The notes below the pieces were generated by a model. It ran no database searches, had not been told where the DNA came from, and worked only from the letters and a program-made list of their open reading frames with translations. Source: an uncultured Prochlorococcus sp. (GTDB taxonomy: Bacteria > Cyanobacteriota > Cyanobacteriia > PCC-6307 > Cyanobiaceae). Taken from it: 64,000 nucleotides of DNA. The stretch spans positions 32,246 through 96,245 of the forward strand of contig CACMXO010000002.1 of the NCBI GenBank assembly GCA_902617605.1, in the 5' to 3' direction. Below, one piece after another: positions 1 through 9,441 of the stretch. The position numbers were made by a program, and so were the translations under genes. Numbering within the stretch: the first letter of the stretch is position 1; each line of letters opens with the position of its first letter.

Positions 1-352
1 TATTTTCTGGAACATTTTTTGGCTGCACTACTTTTTTAATTTTTTTATTTTTTTTATCATCAAATTTTTTGTTTTCTTTTTCTAAATTTATATCTTTTTT
101 ATTTTCTGGAACATTTTTTGGCTGCACTACTTTTTTAATTTTTTTATTTTTTTTATCATCAAATTTTTTGTTTTCTTTTTCTAAATTTATATCTTTTTTA
201 TTTAATAAGTTATTTTGTAAATCTTCATTTTTGCTTGTTTTTTCTAAATCATTAAAACTACTTTCAAGAAAATTTCCAATCCTCCCTCCAGAGCATGATT
301 GCAAGAAAATTAAAAAAATTAATAAAAAAAATTCTTTTTTTTTTAAAATCAT
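1..352 (-). CDS. Repeat-containing lipoprotein, C-terminus outside window
   Basis: Reading the minus strand from ATG at 352 gives an open frame that runs off the left edge. Residues 1-20 form a lipoprotein signal: a lysine-rich start, a hydrophobic stretch and the lipobox LQSC with Cys20 as the lipidation site. The mature part is rich in Asn, Lys, Asp and Glu, looks unstructured, and contains a 33-residue unit present at least twice (starting KKDINLEKENKKF and ending VVQPKNVPEN). The start lies 7 bases after the topA stop on the same strand, so the two are probably co-transcribed. I do not recognise a family. A surface-tethered, repeat-length-variable envelope protein is inference. Confidence 0.75.
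   Translation of the reverse strand, partial: MILKKKEFFLLIFLIFLQSCSGGRIGNFLESSFNDLEKTSKNEDLQNNLLNKKDINLEKENKKFDDKKNKKIKKVVQPKNVPENKKDINLEKENKKFDDKKNKKIKKVVQPKNVPEN
2..199. repeat. Tandem repeat, two identical 99-bp copies
   Basis: Bases 2-100 and 101-199 read identically, giving a direct tandem repeat of period 99 bp, i.e. 33 codons in frame with the lipoprotein on the minus strand. The sequence after 199 starts like a third copy (attt) and then diverges. More copies may lie left of the window. Identity of the copies suggests recent duplication or ongoing slippage. Confidence 0.9.
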
Positions 353-359
353 ATTTTTT

Positions 360-2966
360 CTAACTTTTCTTTTTCCTTGTAGTTTTTTTATTACTAATCT
401 TTGTTTTTTTTAAAATTGCGCCTTTTTTATCTTTTAGTTTTTCTTCTAAAAGAGATACTGCTTCGTCTATGGTAAATTTTTCTATGTCAGTATCTTTGGC
501 AATCGAAACATTAGTTTTGCCACATTTTAAATAGACACCATATCTTCCATTTAATATTTGAATTTTTTCTTTAAATTCTTTCGGTTTTCCAAAGTCTTTA
601 AGTACCTCTTGACCACCTCTACCCATTTTTGGCATCGCAAGAATTTCTAAAGCTCGTTTTATATCAACAGTAAAAACATCATCCTCTTTTTTTAAGGATC
701 TATTTTCAGATTCAGATTCATTTTTAATCCATTTGATGTAAGGGCCAAATCTTCCTCTATCAGCTTCAACAACTCCTCCTTCTGGATGAACTCCTAACAA
801 TCTAGGTAAACTTAAAAGTACAAGAGCTTCATCTAGGGTTAGATCATCAGTTTTCAATTCTTTGGGTAATGACGCTCTTCTTGGTTTAGCTTTATCTTGA
901 TCATTATTTCCCAATTGTACGTAAGGTCCATAAGGGCCAAACCTTAAAAAGACTTTTTCCCCAGTTTTCGGATCAGTTCCAAGATCTGATGGGCCACTTA
1001 AAATTTGATCAACTTGCTTTATATCTAAATCTCCAGGAGTAATATCCATTGGAAGATTACCTTTAGCCTGAATTTCATTACCAGATTCATCAATTTTTGT
1101 ACCCTCTAGCCAAGGTCCGTTAGAGCCTATTCTAACTACGCAAGGAAGGTCTTCGAAATCAACTTGTCTATAAGCTTTACCATCAATATCACCCTCTGTT
1201 TTCTGAACTTTTACCTCCAAACCATTTTTACCTTTATAGAAAGTTTCTAGGTATGGTAGCCACTCAAGATTACCAGAAGATATTTCATCCAATGAAGATT
1301 CCATTTTTGCAGTAAAAGTAGTATCAACAAGATCAGGAAAATGTTCTTCTAATAGAGCAGTAACAGCAAAAGCTGTAAACGTTGGAGCCAAAGTATTGGA
1401 AGATATATTCGCATAACCTCTATCAACTATGGTCCCAATAATGCTGGCATAGGTAGAAGGTCTTCCAATCCCTTCTTTTTCAAGAACTTTAACTAATGCA
1501 GCCTCTGTATATCTTGCAGGAGGTTTGGTTTCATGAAAAGTAGATTCCTTATTAGTAACTTCAAGACATGTTCCAGTTGTTAAGTTTGGGAGAATAATTT
1601 CTTGTTGTTCAAGGGATGAACTTGGGTCATCACTTCCCTCGACATAAGCTCTGAAGAATCCTGCGAAATCAATACTTTTCCCGCTCGATTTAAATAATCC
1701 ATCCCCTACGCTAATTTCAGCATTAATCATTGTTAACCTAGCTTCCGCCATTTGACTAGCTACAGTTCTTTTCCAAATTAAATCGTAAAGTGATAAGTCT
1801 CTACCAGTTAGATTAGTTTCCTTTGGTGTTTTAAATACCTCACCTGCCGGCCTAATAGCTTCGTGTGCTTCTTGAGCATTTCTTGCAGTTGAATTAAATT
1901 GTCTTGGTGAGTTAGATAAATATTCTTTTCCATACATAGAACTGACACATTCTCTAGCAGCTCTTGTGGCTTGTTCGGAGAGATGAACTGAATCAGTTCT
2001 CATATATGTTATGAAACCTCTTTCATATAGACCTTGTGCACATCTCATAGTTTCTCTTGCAGACAAACGAAGCTTCCTATTTGCTTCTTGTTGTAATGTG
2101 CTAGTTGTAAATGGAGGAACTGGCTTACGAGTGGATGGCTTTTTTTCGATTTTTGAGACCAACCAATCCTCTGAGGAAAAAGTCTTCAATAAATCATTTA
2201 CTTGTTCTTCTCCAATTATTAAAGATTTGTTTCCTTCTTTTAATTTACCGGTTTGTTCGTCGAAATCGGAACCGTTAGAAATTCTTTGACCGTTTAAACT
2301 GAATAATTTAGTTTCGAAAGTAATATTATCTTTTACTAGGGAAGCTTTAATCCCCCAGTAACTAGCTTTTTTAAAGGATCTTCTTTCTCTCTCTCGCCTA
2401 ACAAGAAGTCTTACAGAAACTGATTGGACACGACCAGCAGATAGTCGGGGGGCTACCTTCTTCCAAAGTAAAGGAGATAATTCATATCCAAAAAGCCTGT
2501 CCAAGATTCTTCTTGTTTCTTGAGCCTGAACAAGTTCCATATCAATTTCTCTTGTTTGGTCTAAAGCTTTATTAATTGCCTTTTTTGTGATTTCATGAAA
2601 AACCATTCTCTTAGTTGGTATTTTAGGCTTAAGTATTTGCAAGAGATGCCAGCTAATACTCTCTCCCTCTCTATCTTCATCAGTTGCCAGTAATAGCTGG
2701 TTCGCACCTTTCAATGCATCTTTTAACTCTTTAACAACCTTTTTCTTATCTTTTGGAACTATATAAAGGGGTTCAAAATCTTCTGTTGTATTAACTCCTA
2801 TCCTTGACCATTTTTCCTTTTTAACCGCAGCAGGTATTTCAGCAGCTCCTTTTGGAAGATCTCTTACATGTCCCATTGAAGCGAGAACTTCATAATTAGG
2901 AGGCAAAAACTTTCTTATGGTTTTTGCTTTGGTGGGACTTTCAACAATAACAAGTGTGTGATCCAA
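360..2966 (-). CDS. topA: DNA topoisomerase I
   Basis: Type IA topoisomerase that relaxes negative supercoils by transient cleavage of one strand. The 868-residue protein starts with the Toprim domain (LVIVESPTKAKTI at residues 5-17, acidic DEDREGE motif at 96-102) and carries the active-site tyrosine in FITYMRTDS (Tyr321). The second half has repeated units of the type FGPYGPYVQLG, FGPYIKWI and GRYGVYLKCG, the lysine-rich C-terminal repeats found in place of Cys4 zinc fingers in many bacterial TopA proteins. No CxxC pairs are visible. The tail is very basic (KKTTRKKKS). Length is normal. It is divergent from ndhB, with a 175-base shared upstream region. Confidence 0.97.
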   Translation of the reverse strand: MDHTLVIVESPTKAKTIRKFLPPNYEVLASMGHVRDLPKGAAEIPAAVKKEKWSRIGVNTTEDFEPLYIVPKDKKKVVKELKDALKGANQLLLATDEDREGESISWHLLQILKPKIPTKRMVFHEITKKAINKALDQTREIDMELVQAQETRRILDRLFGYELSPLLWKKVAPRLSAGRVQSVSVRLLVRRERERRSFKKASYWGIKASLVKDNITFETKLFSLNGQRISNGSDFDEQTGKLKEGNKSLIIGEEQVNDLLKTFSSEDWLVSKIEKKPSTRKPVPPFTTSTLQQEANRKLRLSARETMRCAQGLYERGFITYMRTDSVHLSEQATRAARECVSSMYGKEYLSNSPRQFNSTARNAQEAHEAIRPAGEVFKTPKETNLTGRDLSLYDLIWKRTVASQMAEARLTMINAEISVGDGLFKSSGKSIDFAGFFRAYVEGSDDPSSSLEQQEIILPNLTTGTCLEVTNKESTFHETKPPARYTEAALVKVLEKEGIGRPSTYASIIGTIVDRGYANISSNTLAPTFTAFAVTALLEEHFPDLVDTTFTAKMESSLDEISSGNLEWLPYLETFYKGKNGLEVKVQKTEGDIDGKAYRQVDFEDLPCVVRIGSNGPWLEGTKIDESGNEIQAKGNLPMDITPGDLDIKQVDQILSGPSDLGTDPKTGEKVFLRFGPYGPYVQLGNNDQDKAKPRRASLPKELKTDDLTLDEALVLLSLPRLLGVHPEGGVVEADRGRFGPYIKWIKNESESENRSLKKEDDVFTVDIKRALEILAMPKMGRGGQEVLKDFGKPKEFKEKIQILNGRYGVYLKCGKTNVSIAKDTDIEKFTIDEAVSLLEEKLKDKKGAILKKTKISNKKTTRKKKS

Positions 2967-3141
2967 GGTTTATTTCAAAAATTGGTGTTTTTGTTCTGTT
3001 AGGGCATATTATGATTATTTGAAGCTTTTTCAAGTATTTTCTTCTGAAAATTTCAAAAATCATACCCACAAATTATAATAAAGTTAAGATTAACTCTTAG
3101 ACCCTTACAATCAAACATCTAATTTAATCCAATTTAATAAA

Positions 3142-4662
3142 GTGCCCAACGAAATCTTTACAATTAATTTAAATGCTCAAGCCATTATTCCAGAGGCTTT
3201 TATTTTATTAGGTATTGTTGGAACACTTCTTGTAGATTTAGCTGGAGAAAAAACTGCATCAAAATGGGCACCAATAATTTGCTATTTATCAATTGGCAGC
3301 TCTCTCGTTAGTTTGGCATTGCAATGGAGTAATCCTGTAGAAAGCGCATTCCTTGGGTCCTTTAATTCAGATAATTTGGCAATCGCATTTAGAGCAATAA
3401 TTTCTTTATCAACCTTAATATCTTTACTTATAAGTTGGCGGTATACAGAACAAAGTGGTAGCCCAATTGGCGAGTTTGCTGCAATAGTTCTTTCGGCCAC
3501 CCTTGGAGCAATGCTTTTGTGTGGATCTACTGACCTTATTAGTGTATTTATATCTCTGGAAACTTTATCCGTAGCAAGTTACTTACTTTCTGGTTACCTC
3601 AAGAGAGATCCAAGAAGTTCAGAAGCGGCCTTAAAATACCTCCTTGTTGGATCAGCTGCTGCTGCGGTCTATTTGTATGGATCCTCTTTTCTTTATGGAT
3701 TAAGTGGTTCAACAAACTTAACGACCATAGGTTTAGAAATTATCAATAAGCCATCCTTTATTACTTCACTAGCTCTTGTATTTGTCTTATCGACAGTTGC
3801 CTTTAAAATTGCTGCTGTTCCCTTTCATCAATGGACTCCTGATGTATATGAGGGTTCACCTACACCTGTAGTAGCTTTTTTATCTGTTGGTTCAAAAACA
3901 GCGGGCTTTGCATTTGCAATAAGAATATTAAGCACAACTTTCTCTTCTTTTGACGAAGAATGGAAACTTTTATTTACCATTTTGGCAATATTGAGCATGG
4001 CTCTGGGAAATGTTGTAGCTCTAGCTCAAACCTCAATGAAAAGGATGCTAGCTTACAGTTCTATTGGACAAGCAGGATTTGTAATGATTGGAATAGTATC
4101 TGGCACACAAGATGGTTTATCATCTGCTGTTTTATATTTGGCTGCATATTTATTTATGAATTTGGGTGCATTTTCTTGTGTAATACTTTTCTCACTAAGA
4201 ACTGGTTCTGACAGAATTCTTGATTACTCAGGACTTTACCAAAAAGATCCTCTCATTACATTAGGCTTAAGCCTTTGTCTGCTATCTCTTGGAGGGTTAC
4301 CTCCAATGTTGGGATTTTTTGGAAAGATATACTTGTTCTTTGCAGGTTGGGCGAATCATCAATATCTACTAGTAATTGTTGGATTAGTAACTTCAGTTAT
4401 ATCTATTTATTACTACATTTCAGTGATAAAAATGATGGTAGTTAAAGAACCACAGGAAGCTTCTGAAATAGTCAAATCATATCCTGAAATTAATTGGAGA
4501 ATTGTAGGATTACCTCCCTTGAGAATTGCACTTTATACTTGTGTCGCAGTAACTGCTCTTGGAGGAATACTGTCTAATCCTCTTTTTAAATTAGCTAATA
4601 CAGCTGTTTCAGAAACTCCTTTCTTGCAAGATATTATTGCTACAGCAAACAGTATTTCCTAG
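3142..4662 (+). CDS. ndhB: NAD(P)H-quinone oxidoreductase subunit 2
   Basis: Antiporter-like membrane subunit of the cyanobacterial NDH-1 complex, which takes electrons from ferredoxin to plastoquinone in cyclic electron flow and respiration and moves protons across the thylakoid membrane. The 506-residue product is almost entirely hydrophobic helices. It has the family lysine and proline-rich segment [18 protein letters not shown], followed by the [16 protein letters not shown] stretch typical of Nuo/Ndh antiporter-like subunits. The start is GTG at 3142. An ABC ATPase follows 16 bases later on the same strand. Confidence 0.97.
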   Translation: MPNEIFTINLNAQAIIPEAFILLGIVGTLLVDLAGEKTASKWAPIICYLSIGSSLVSLALQWSNPVESAFLGSFNSDNLAIAFRAIISLSTLISLLISWRYTEQSGSPIGEFAAIVLSATLGAMLLCGSTDLISVFISLETLSVASYLLSGYLKRDPRSSEAALKYLLVGSAAAAVYLYGSSFLYGLSGSTNLTTIGLEIINKPSFITSLALVFVLSTVAFKIAAVPFHQWTPDVYEGSPTPVVAFLSVGSKTAGFAFAIRILSTTFSSFDEEWKLLFTILAILSMALGNVVALAQTSMKRMLAYSSIGQAGFVMIGIVSGTQDGLSSAVLYLAAYLFMNLGAFSCVILFSLRTGSDRILDYSGLYQKDPLITLGLSLCLLSLGGLPPMLGFFGKIYLFFAGWANHQYLLVIVGLVTSVISIYYYISVIKMMVVKEPQEASEIVKSYPEINWRIVGLPPLRIALYTCVAVTALGGILSNPLFKLANTAVSETPFLQDIIATANSIS

Positions 4663-4678
4663 AAGAATTCTTTAATAA

Positions 4679-5365
4679 ATGTCTAAGAAAGTCGCGAGTT
4701 TAAAAAATATATCTAAAACATATGGGAAAGAAGATCTAACTGTTAAAGCCTTAGACAGCATAAACTTAGAAATTTATAAAGGTGATTATTTAGCTGTAAT
4801 GGGAGCTAGTGGCTCAGGCAAAAGTACAGCTATGAATATTATTGGATGTCTAGATAGACCATCTGGAGGTATTTATAAATTAAATGGAATTCCTGTTGAG
4901 AATTTATCTGATGATGAGCTCGCGGAAATACGTAACCAAAAATTAGGCTTTGTTTTTCAACAATTTCATCTTCTCTCAGACGCAACTGCTCTTGAAAACG
5001 TAACTTTGCCAATGATTTATGCTGGTATTGATCCTGAGCAAAGATTAGAGCGAGGTAAGAATGCCTTAACAAAAGTTGGCCTCTCAGAAAGAATGAATAA
5101 TCGTCCAAACCAATTATCCGGAGGTCAACAACAACGAGTTGCTATTGCGAGGGCTATTATAAATAACCCTGCAATTTTATTAGCAGACGAACCTACTGGA
5201 GCACTAGATTCAAAAACCACTGAAGATGTATTAGATCTTTTTGACAAACTGCATGAATCTGGAATAACTATAGTTTTAGTTACCCATGAAGATGAAGTTG
5301 CAAATCGCGCAAAAAAAATAGCCAAATTTAAAGATGGAAGAATAGTTGAATTAAAAGTAAATTAA
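4679..5365 (+). CDS. ABC transporter ATP-binding protein, MacB/LolD/DevA type
   Basis: ATPase subunit of an ABC transporter. The 228-residue protein has Walker A GASGSGKST, a Q-loop in FVFQQFHLL, the signature LSGGQQQRVAIARA and Walker B ILLADEPTGALD. The Q-rich signature and overall length fit the MacB/LolD/DevA group, which works with an MacB-type permease in lipoprotein release or export. No permease gene is next to it, so the partner must be encoded elsewhere. It sits 16 bases behind ndhB and converges almost end to end with birA, leaving 2 bases between stops. The substrate cannot be told from sequence. Confidence 0.9.
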   Translation: MSKKVASLKNISKTYGKEDLTVKALDSINLEIYKGDYLAVMGASGSGKSTAMNIIGCLDRPSGGIYKLNGIPVENLSDDELAEIRNQKLGFVFQQFHLLSDATALENVTLPMIYAGIDPEQRLERGKNALTKVGLSERMNNRPNQLSGGQQQRVAIARAIINNPAILLADEPTGALDSKTTEDVLDLFDKLHESGITIVLVTHEDEVANRAKKIAKFKDGRIVELKVN

Positions 5366-5367
5366 AT

Positions 5368-6117
5368 TCAAAACCTTCTAATTACTTTCAGTTGAGTTTC
5401 ATTTTCAATTCTTAAATTCCCATTGGAATCAATATCTTTAATTTTCCATGTATTATGAGAATAACCACTAGGTAAAAAACTTTTAGTAAGAAACTTATTT
5501 GCAGATTTAATCACATATTCTCTCTTCTTATTACATTCAATTGAATCATGAAAAGCTTTAAGAACTTTGGCTGTCCAATAATGTTGATTAATATTCTTAG
5601 TCTGAAGTACTTTTGATAATGAAATACCCTCTGATGGAGTGTAATTAAAAACATTCATGCCAAGTCCTACTCTTACATAGATAATTTCTTTGCCTCGTGT
5701 TATCACCCTTGGTAAAAATCCAATTAACTTTTTTGAACCAAAAAAAATATCATTTGGCCATTTCAAACAAACATTTATATTTTCTTGTCTAAGCATTTCG
5801 CATAACTTAATACCTAAAGATAAATTAAATATTTGACATGCAAATTCTTTTGAAAATATTGGGTAAGCTGCACTTAACCAAATCCCGCCTTTTGGAGAAA
5901 CCCAAGTTTTTGAGTTTTGGCCAACCCCTGAAAACTGTTCTCTTGCAATTATCGCTAATGGCTGGTTTTTCTTTATTTCAGAATATTCAAGCAAGTTTGT
6001 TAGCTCATTTTCGGTATTTTTACATTTTATTTTGTAATGAAGTGTCCAGGTTGGATATTGACCCTGAATTTTTTTTAAATAAAAAACTGTCTTAGCTGCA
6101 GGTCCAATAACTTTCAC
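5368..6117 (-). CDS. birA: Biotin--[acetyl-CoA-carboxylase] ligase, divergent
   Basis: Transfers biotin to the biotin carboxyl carrier protein of acetyl-CoA carboxylase. Residues 119-124 carry the family motif KWPNDI, followed by KLIGFL (130-135) and a GLGMNV segment (151-156). The biotinyl-AMP loop, GRGRRGRxW in E. coli BirA, reads GVGQNSKTW at 64-72, so its arginines are lost. There is no N-terminal helix-turn-helix, so it is an enzyme only, not a repressor. It converges with the ABC ATPase gene and is divergent from the DciA-like gene. Confidence 0.85.
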   Translation of the reverse strand: MKVIGPAAKTVFYLKKIQGQYPTWTLHYKIKCKNTENELTNLLEYSEIKKNQPLAIIAREQFSGVGQNSKTWVSPKGGIWLSAAYPIFSKEFACQIFNLSLGIKLCEMLRQENINVCLKWPNDIFFGSKKLIGFLPRVITRGKEIIYVRVGLGMNVFNYTPSEGISLSKVLQTKNINQHYWTAKVLKAFHDSIECNKKREYVIKSANKFLTKSFLPSGYSHNTWKIKDIDSNGNLRIENETQLKVIRRF

Positions 6118-6192
6118 AAATTCTTTATTAAAACAACGAGCATCTTTTAAAAGATTAGATTAACTTTAGTCTTAATAAGTAAATTTTACAAA

Positions 6193-6678
6193 TTGGACAA
6201 AAAGTATTTGCCAATAGTGAATAGCAGGAATCCACATCCATTAAAAAATTGTCTTGATAATTTCAAAAAATCATGCGGAGACTTAGATAAACTCTCTAAA
6301 ATCAACGAAAACTGGAGGAACTTAATCGGCTTAGAACTATTTCAAGAATGTAAACCATTAAATATTGAAAAAAAAATACTTACTATTGCAGTAAATCATC
6401 CACAGTGGCGCCAAGCCTTAATCTATAACAAGCATAAATTAAAAGAGAGAATCGAGAAAATTGGAATAACTTTGAATGAAATAAAAATAATCCAAAATTA
6501 TGAAATTAAAAATAAAAATATCAAAGCTACTAATGCAAAGATAGTTTGGGAAAAGCATCCAAGCAGAATCAATCAAAATAATATGTGCATTTGTACTCTT
6601 TGCAATTCCCCTACTCCTGAGGGCGAAATCAAAAGATGGGGAAAGTGTTCTTTTTGTTGGAGAAAAATAAAAAATTAA
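6193..6678 (+). CDS. DUF721/DciA-like protein with C-terminal zinc ribbon
   Basis: A 161-residue basic protein starting at TTG 6193. Residues 15-95 resemble DUF721, the family of DciA, which loads or assists the replicative helicase DnaB in bacteria without DnaC (conserved-looking W around 42 and HPQWRQAL near 74-81). The C-terminus adds two CxxC pairs, C134/C137 and C152/C155, separated by a short loop, as in a zinc ribbon. It is the only plus-strand gene between birA and menG. The helicase role is inferred from family membership only; the zinc ribbon is seen directly. Confidence 0.65.
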   Translation: MDKKYLPIVNSRNPHPLKNCLDNFKKSCGDLDKLSKINENWRNLIGLELFQECKPLNIEKKILTIAVNHPQWRQALIYNKHKLKERIEKIGITLNEIKIIQNYEIKNKNIKATNAKIVWEKHPSRINQNNMCICTLCNSPTPEGEIKRWGKCSFCWRKIKN

Positions 6679-6683
6679 ATTAT

Positions 6684-7385
6684 TTATTTAGTTAAAATTA
6701 GTATTCCCATTTGCCCCCCCCAAATAGTTCTATATTTAGCTTTTTTAAATCCAACTTCCTTAGCAATATTTATAAGCTCATTTTTCTTTGGAAAATTACT
6801 AATACTTTTTTCAATATATGCGTACTCTGGACCTAAATTAAAAAGGCGCGAAATGGTTACTACAATTAACCTTAAATAAATTTTCTGAAAAATATTGGAT
6901 AAAGAATTTGTTTTTGAGTGATTAAAATCCAAAAATCCTGCCCTTCCCTTATCCTTCAAAAGATCAAAAACTTTTTTTATTCCTTCTTCAACATTATTCA
7001 AGTTTCTAAGTCCATATGACATGCAAATCCCATCAAAATTTTTTGAATAATCATTAATTTCTAATACATCTTTAATTTCCCACTTAATAAATTTATCTTT
7101 TTTAAGAACTGATTTTTTTTTTGCAATATTTAAGATATCCTCTGCACTGTCAATCCCAGTAATTGAACCTTTTGGACTAACTCTCTCAGAAATTAAGAAT
7201 GCTAAATCTCCAGTTCCACAGCATAAATCAGCCCAATCTTCACCATTTAAAGGTTCCAATAAATTAACTAATTTCCTTTTCCATAATCTGTGCAGCCCAA
7301 AACTTAATAGATTATTTAAAAAGTCATATTTATATGAAATTTTATTAAATATATTTTTGACTTCGATAGTTTTCGTGAATTTCAT
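6684..7385 (-). CDS. menG: UbiE/MenG-family quinone C-methyltransferase
   Basis: SAM-dependent methyltransferase of 233 residues, the UbiE/MenG family. In cyanobacteria this enzyme methylates the naphthoquinone ring in the last step of phylloquinone (photosystem I vitamin K1) synthesis. The SAM site DLCCGTGDLAFLIS and the acidic GIDSAEDIL strand are visible, as is the family C-terminus with RTIWGGQMGILILTK. It lies 45 bases downstream of hisF on the same strand and converges with the DciA-like gene. A role in plastoquinone ring methylation is less likely. Confidence 0.85.
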   Translation of the reverse strand: MKFTKTIEVKNIFNKISYKYDFLNNLLSFGLHRLWKRKLVNLLEPLNGEDWADLCCGTGDLAFLISERVSPKGSITGIDSAEDILNIAKKKSVLKKDKFIKWEIKDVLEINDYSKNFDGICMSYGLRNLNNVEEGIKKVFDLLKDKGRAGFLDFNHSKTNSLSNIFQKIYLRLIVVTISRLFNLGPEYAYIEKSISNFPKKNELINIAKEVGFKKAKYRTIWGGQMGILILTK

Positions 7386-7430
7386 TTTTAAATTTTTAAC
7401 TTATTTCTTTTTAGTATTTAATAAAATTTT

Positions 7431-8201
7431 TTATTCATATGGTCTGATTGGAAGTTTTTTTCCGAGTAGGAAAGTCTTTATTTCTCTTAAAGAAAGTTTC
7501 TTATCATGAAGTAATGATGCTAAAAGTGCTGCTGATGCACTGCCTTTATTGAAAACATCATAGATATCTTCTAAACAACCTGCTCCTCCAGAAGCAATCA
7601 CTGGAATATTAACAATATTGGTAACAGATTCTGTCAAATTTAAATCATATCCATTCTGCGTTCCATCACCATCCATTGAAGTAAGCAAAATTTCCCCTGC
7701 GCCTAACTCCTCAACTTTCTTTGCCCAACTTAATACATCTATACCAGTATTTTCTCTCCCTCCTTGTACATATACCTCCCATTCATCATTCTTATTAACT
7801 TTTCTTTTAGCATCAATTGCTATCACGATACATTGATTACCAAATTCTCTAGAACTTTTAAAAATTAAATCTGGATTTTTAACAGCAGAAGAATTCAAAC
7901 TCACTTTGTCCGCTCCAGCTCTTAAAAGATCATTAATTGAAGAAACAGAATCTATTCCTCCACCCACTGTAAATGGGATTTTTACTGATTTTGCGGTCCT
8001 CGAGACAAGGTCAAGTAATGTATTTCTATTTTCTACACTAGCTCTAATATCTAAGAATACTAATTCATCTGCGCCCTCATCAGAATACCTACAAGCCAAT
8101 TCAACAGGATCGCCTGAGTCTCTCAAGTTAATAAAATTGACACCTTTAACCACTCTGCCATGGGCGACATCTAAACAAGGAATTAAACGAAGAGCTACCA
8201 T
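7431..8201 (-). CDS. hisF: Imidazole glycerol phosphate synthase subunit HisF
   Basis: Cyclase subunit of the HisFH complex: it uses ammonia from HisH and PRFAR to make imidazole glycerol phosphate and AICAR in histidine synthesis. The 256-residue TIM barrel has [19 protein letters not shown] at the start with catalytic Asp11, the phosphate-binding GGGID motif, the second catalytic Asp in [12 protein letters not shown] and ASGGAG near the C-terminus. Length and motifs are normal. It is upstream of menG on the same strand and divergent from the petP-like gene; there are 59 bases for both promoters. Confidence 0.97.
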   Translation of the reverse strand: MVALRLIPCLDVAHGRVVKGVNFINLRDSGDPVELACRYSDEGADELVFLDIRASVENRNTLLDLVSRTAKSVKIPFTVGGGIDSVSSINDLLRAGADKVSLNSSAVKNPDLIFKSSREFGNQCIVIAIDAKRKVNKNDEWEVYVQGGRENTGIDVLSWAKKVEELGAGEILLTSMDGDGTQNGYDLNLTESVTNIVNIPVIASGGAGCLEDIYDVFNKGSASAALLASLLHDKKLSLREIKTFLLGKKLPIRPYE

Positions 8202-8260
8202 TTTAGTAAAAATTGTCCAAATGCTGTTAATCTTGCATAATAGCTTCCATTTTACCTCTT

Positions 8261-8485
8261 ATGGCTGAAACAAAATTATTACCCAAAATCGGTAGTAAAA
8301 TCAAAATTAACATTAACAAAGTAAAAGATAGACTACCAGCCAAATTAATCGATCAAATATCCTCGAATCCTAAAGCCGTAATAACAGGCTATAAAATGAC
8401 AGACGGCAGAAGTATTGGGATCACCGCAAAATTTCAGAATGGTGAGCAAAATTGGTTTTTCCCAGAAGAAATTGAGAAAGGTTAA
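8261..8485 (+). CDS. petP: PetP-like small cytochrome b6f subunit (DUF2862)
   Basis: A 74-residue soluble protein that I recognise as the DUF2862/PetP family, a small peripheral subunit of the cyanobacterial cytochrome b6f complex with an SH3-like fold. The family core IGxKIKI...KDRL...GYKMTDGRSIG...WFFPEEIE is clear. The gene ends 8 bases before the GTG start of chlG, so the two form a likely operon linking a b6f accessory subunit to chlorophyll synthesis. Family recognition is from memory, without a search. Confidence 0.7.
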   Translation: MAETKLLPKIGSKIKININKVKDRLPAKLIDQISSNPKAVITGYKMTDGRSIGITAKFQNGEQNWFFPEEIEKG

Positions 8486-8493
8486 AGAGTAAA

Positions 8494-9441
8494 GTGAATG
8501 ATCCAAAACAACTATTAGGAATTAAGGGTGCCTCTGAAACATCAAGTATATGGAAACTCCGTATACAGTTAATGAAACCCATAACTTGGATCCCTTTGAT
8601 ATGGGGAGTTATTTGTGGAGCAGCTGCGAGTGGGAATTTTGAGTGGACATTTAGTAATGTTCTAGCTTCATTAGCATGTATGTTGATGAGTGGACCACTT
8701 CTGGCTGGTTATACCCAAACCATAAATGATTTTTTTGATAAAGAAATTGATGCAATTAATGAACCAAATAGACCAATTCCTTCCGGCAAAATTTCAATTA
8801 AAGATGTAAAAATACAAATCTGGGTATTACTTATAGCGGGTTTAATAGTTGCTTTTCTATTAGATTTATATGCTAAGCACAGCTTCCCCTCCGTCTTACT
8901 TTTGGCATTAGGAGGTTCCTTTGTTAGTTATATATATTCTGCTCCACCACTCAAATTAAAACAGAATGGTTGGCTTGGAAATTATGCATTAGGAGCATCT
9001 TATATAGCTTTACCTTGGTGGGCAGGACAGGCCTTGTTTGGGAAATTAACTATCGTGACGGCGATACTAACACTTGCTTATAGCCTCTCAGGACTTGGAA
9101 TTGCTGTTATTAATGATTTCAAAAGTGTTGAAGGAGACTCAAAGCTAGGCTTAAATTCTCTACCAGTAGTATTTGGAATTAAAAATGCAAGTAGAATAAG
9201 TGCAGGTCTGATTGACATTTTTCAATTAGCAATGGTTATAGTACTAGTCATTATTGGTCAACATTTAGCCTCAGTAATTTTGGTTTTATTGGTAATTCCA
9301 CAAATTACATTCCAAGATATGTGGTTACTAAGAGATCCTCTAAAGTTTGATGTCAAATATCAAGCGAGTGCCCAACCCTTCCTTATAACTGGAATGTTAG
9401 TTACAGCTTTAGCAATAGGACATAGTTTTTTAGTTGCTTAA
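8494..9441 (+). CDS. chlG: Chlorophyll synthase
   Basis: Membrane prenyltransferase of the UbiA superfamily that esterifies chlorophyllide with phytyl or geranylgeranyl diphosphate, the last step of chlorophyll synthesis. The 315-residue protein has about nine hydrophobic helices and the Mg-diphosphate binding motif in INDFFDKEIDAINEPNRPIP, with a second acidic site around INDFKSVEGDSKLGLNSLPV. It starts at GTG 8494. It sits between petP and a penicillin-binding protein gene, which it meets or overlaps at its stop. Confidence 0.97.
   Translation: MNDPKQLLGIKGASETSSIWKLRIQLMKPITWIPLIWGVICGAAASGNFEWTFSNVLASLACMLMSGPLLAGYTQTINDFFDKEIDAINEPNRPIPSGKISIKDVKIQIWVLLIAGLIVAFLLDLYAKHSFPSVLLLALGGSFVSYIYSAPPLKLKQNGWLGNYALGASYIALPWWAGQALFGKLTIVTAILTLAYSLSGLGIAVINDFKSVEGDSKLGLNSLPVVFGIKNASRISAGLIDIFQLAMVIVLVIIGQHLASVILVLLVIPQITFQDMWLLRDPLKFDVKYQASAQPFLITGMLVTALAIGHSFLVA

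Noticed and set aside
2..199. Possible CRISPR array from the 99-bp repeats
   Set aside because: There are no unique spacers; the copies are directly adjacent, in frame and coding.
69..413. Plus-strand frame of 114 residues through the tandem repeats
   Set aside because: Its composition is almost only Phe, Ser and Leu, the mirror of the lysine-rich minus-strand lipoprotein, which has a proper signal and lipobox.
360..2966. Zinc fingers at the TopA C-terminus
   Set aside because: No CxxC pairs are present; the C-terminus consists of lysine-rich GxYGxY-type repeats.
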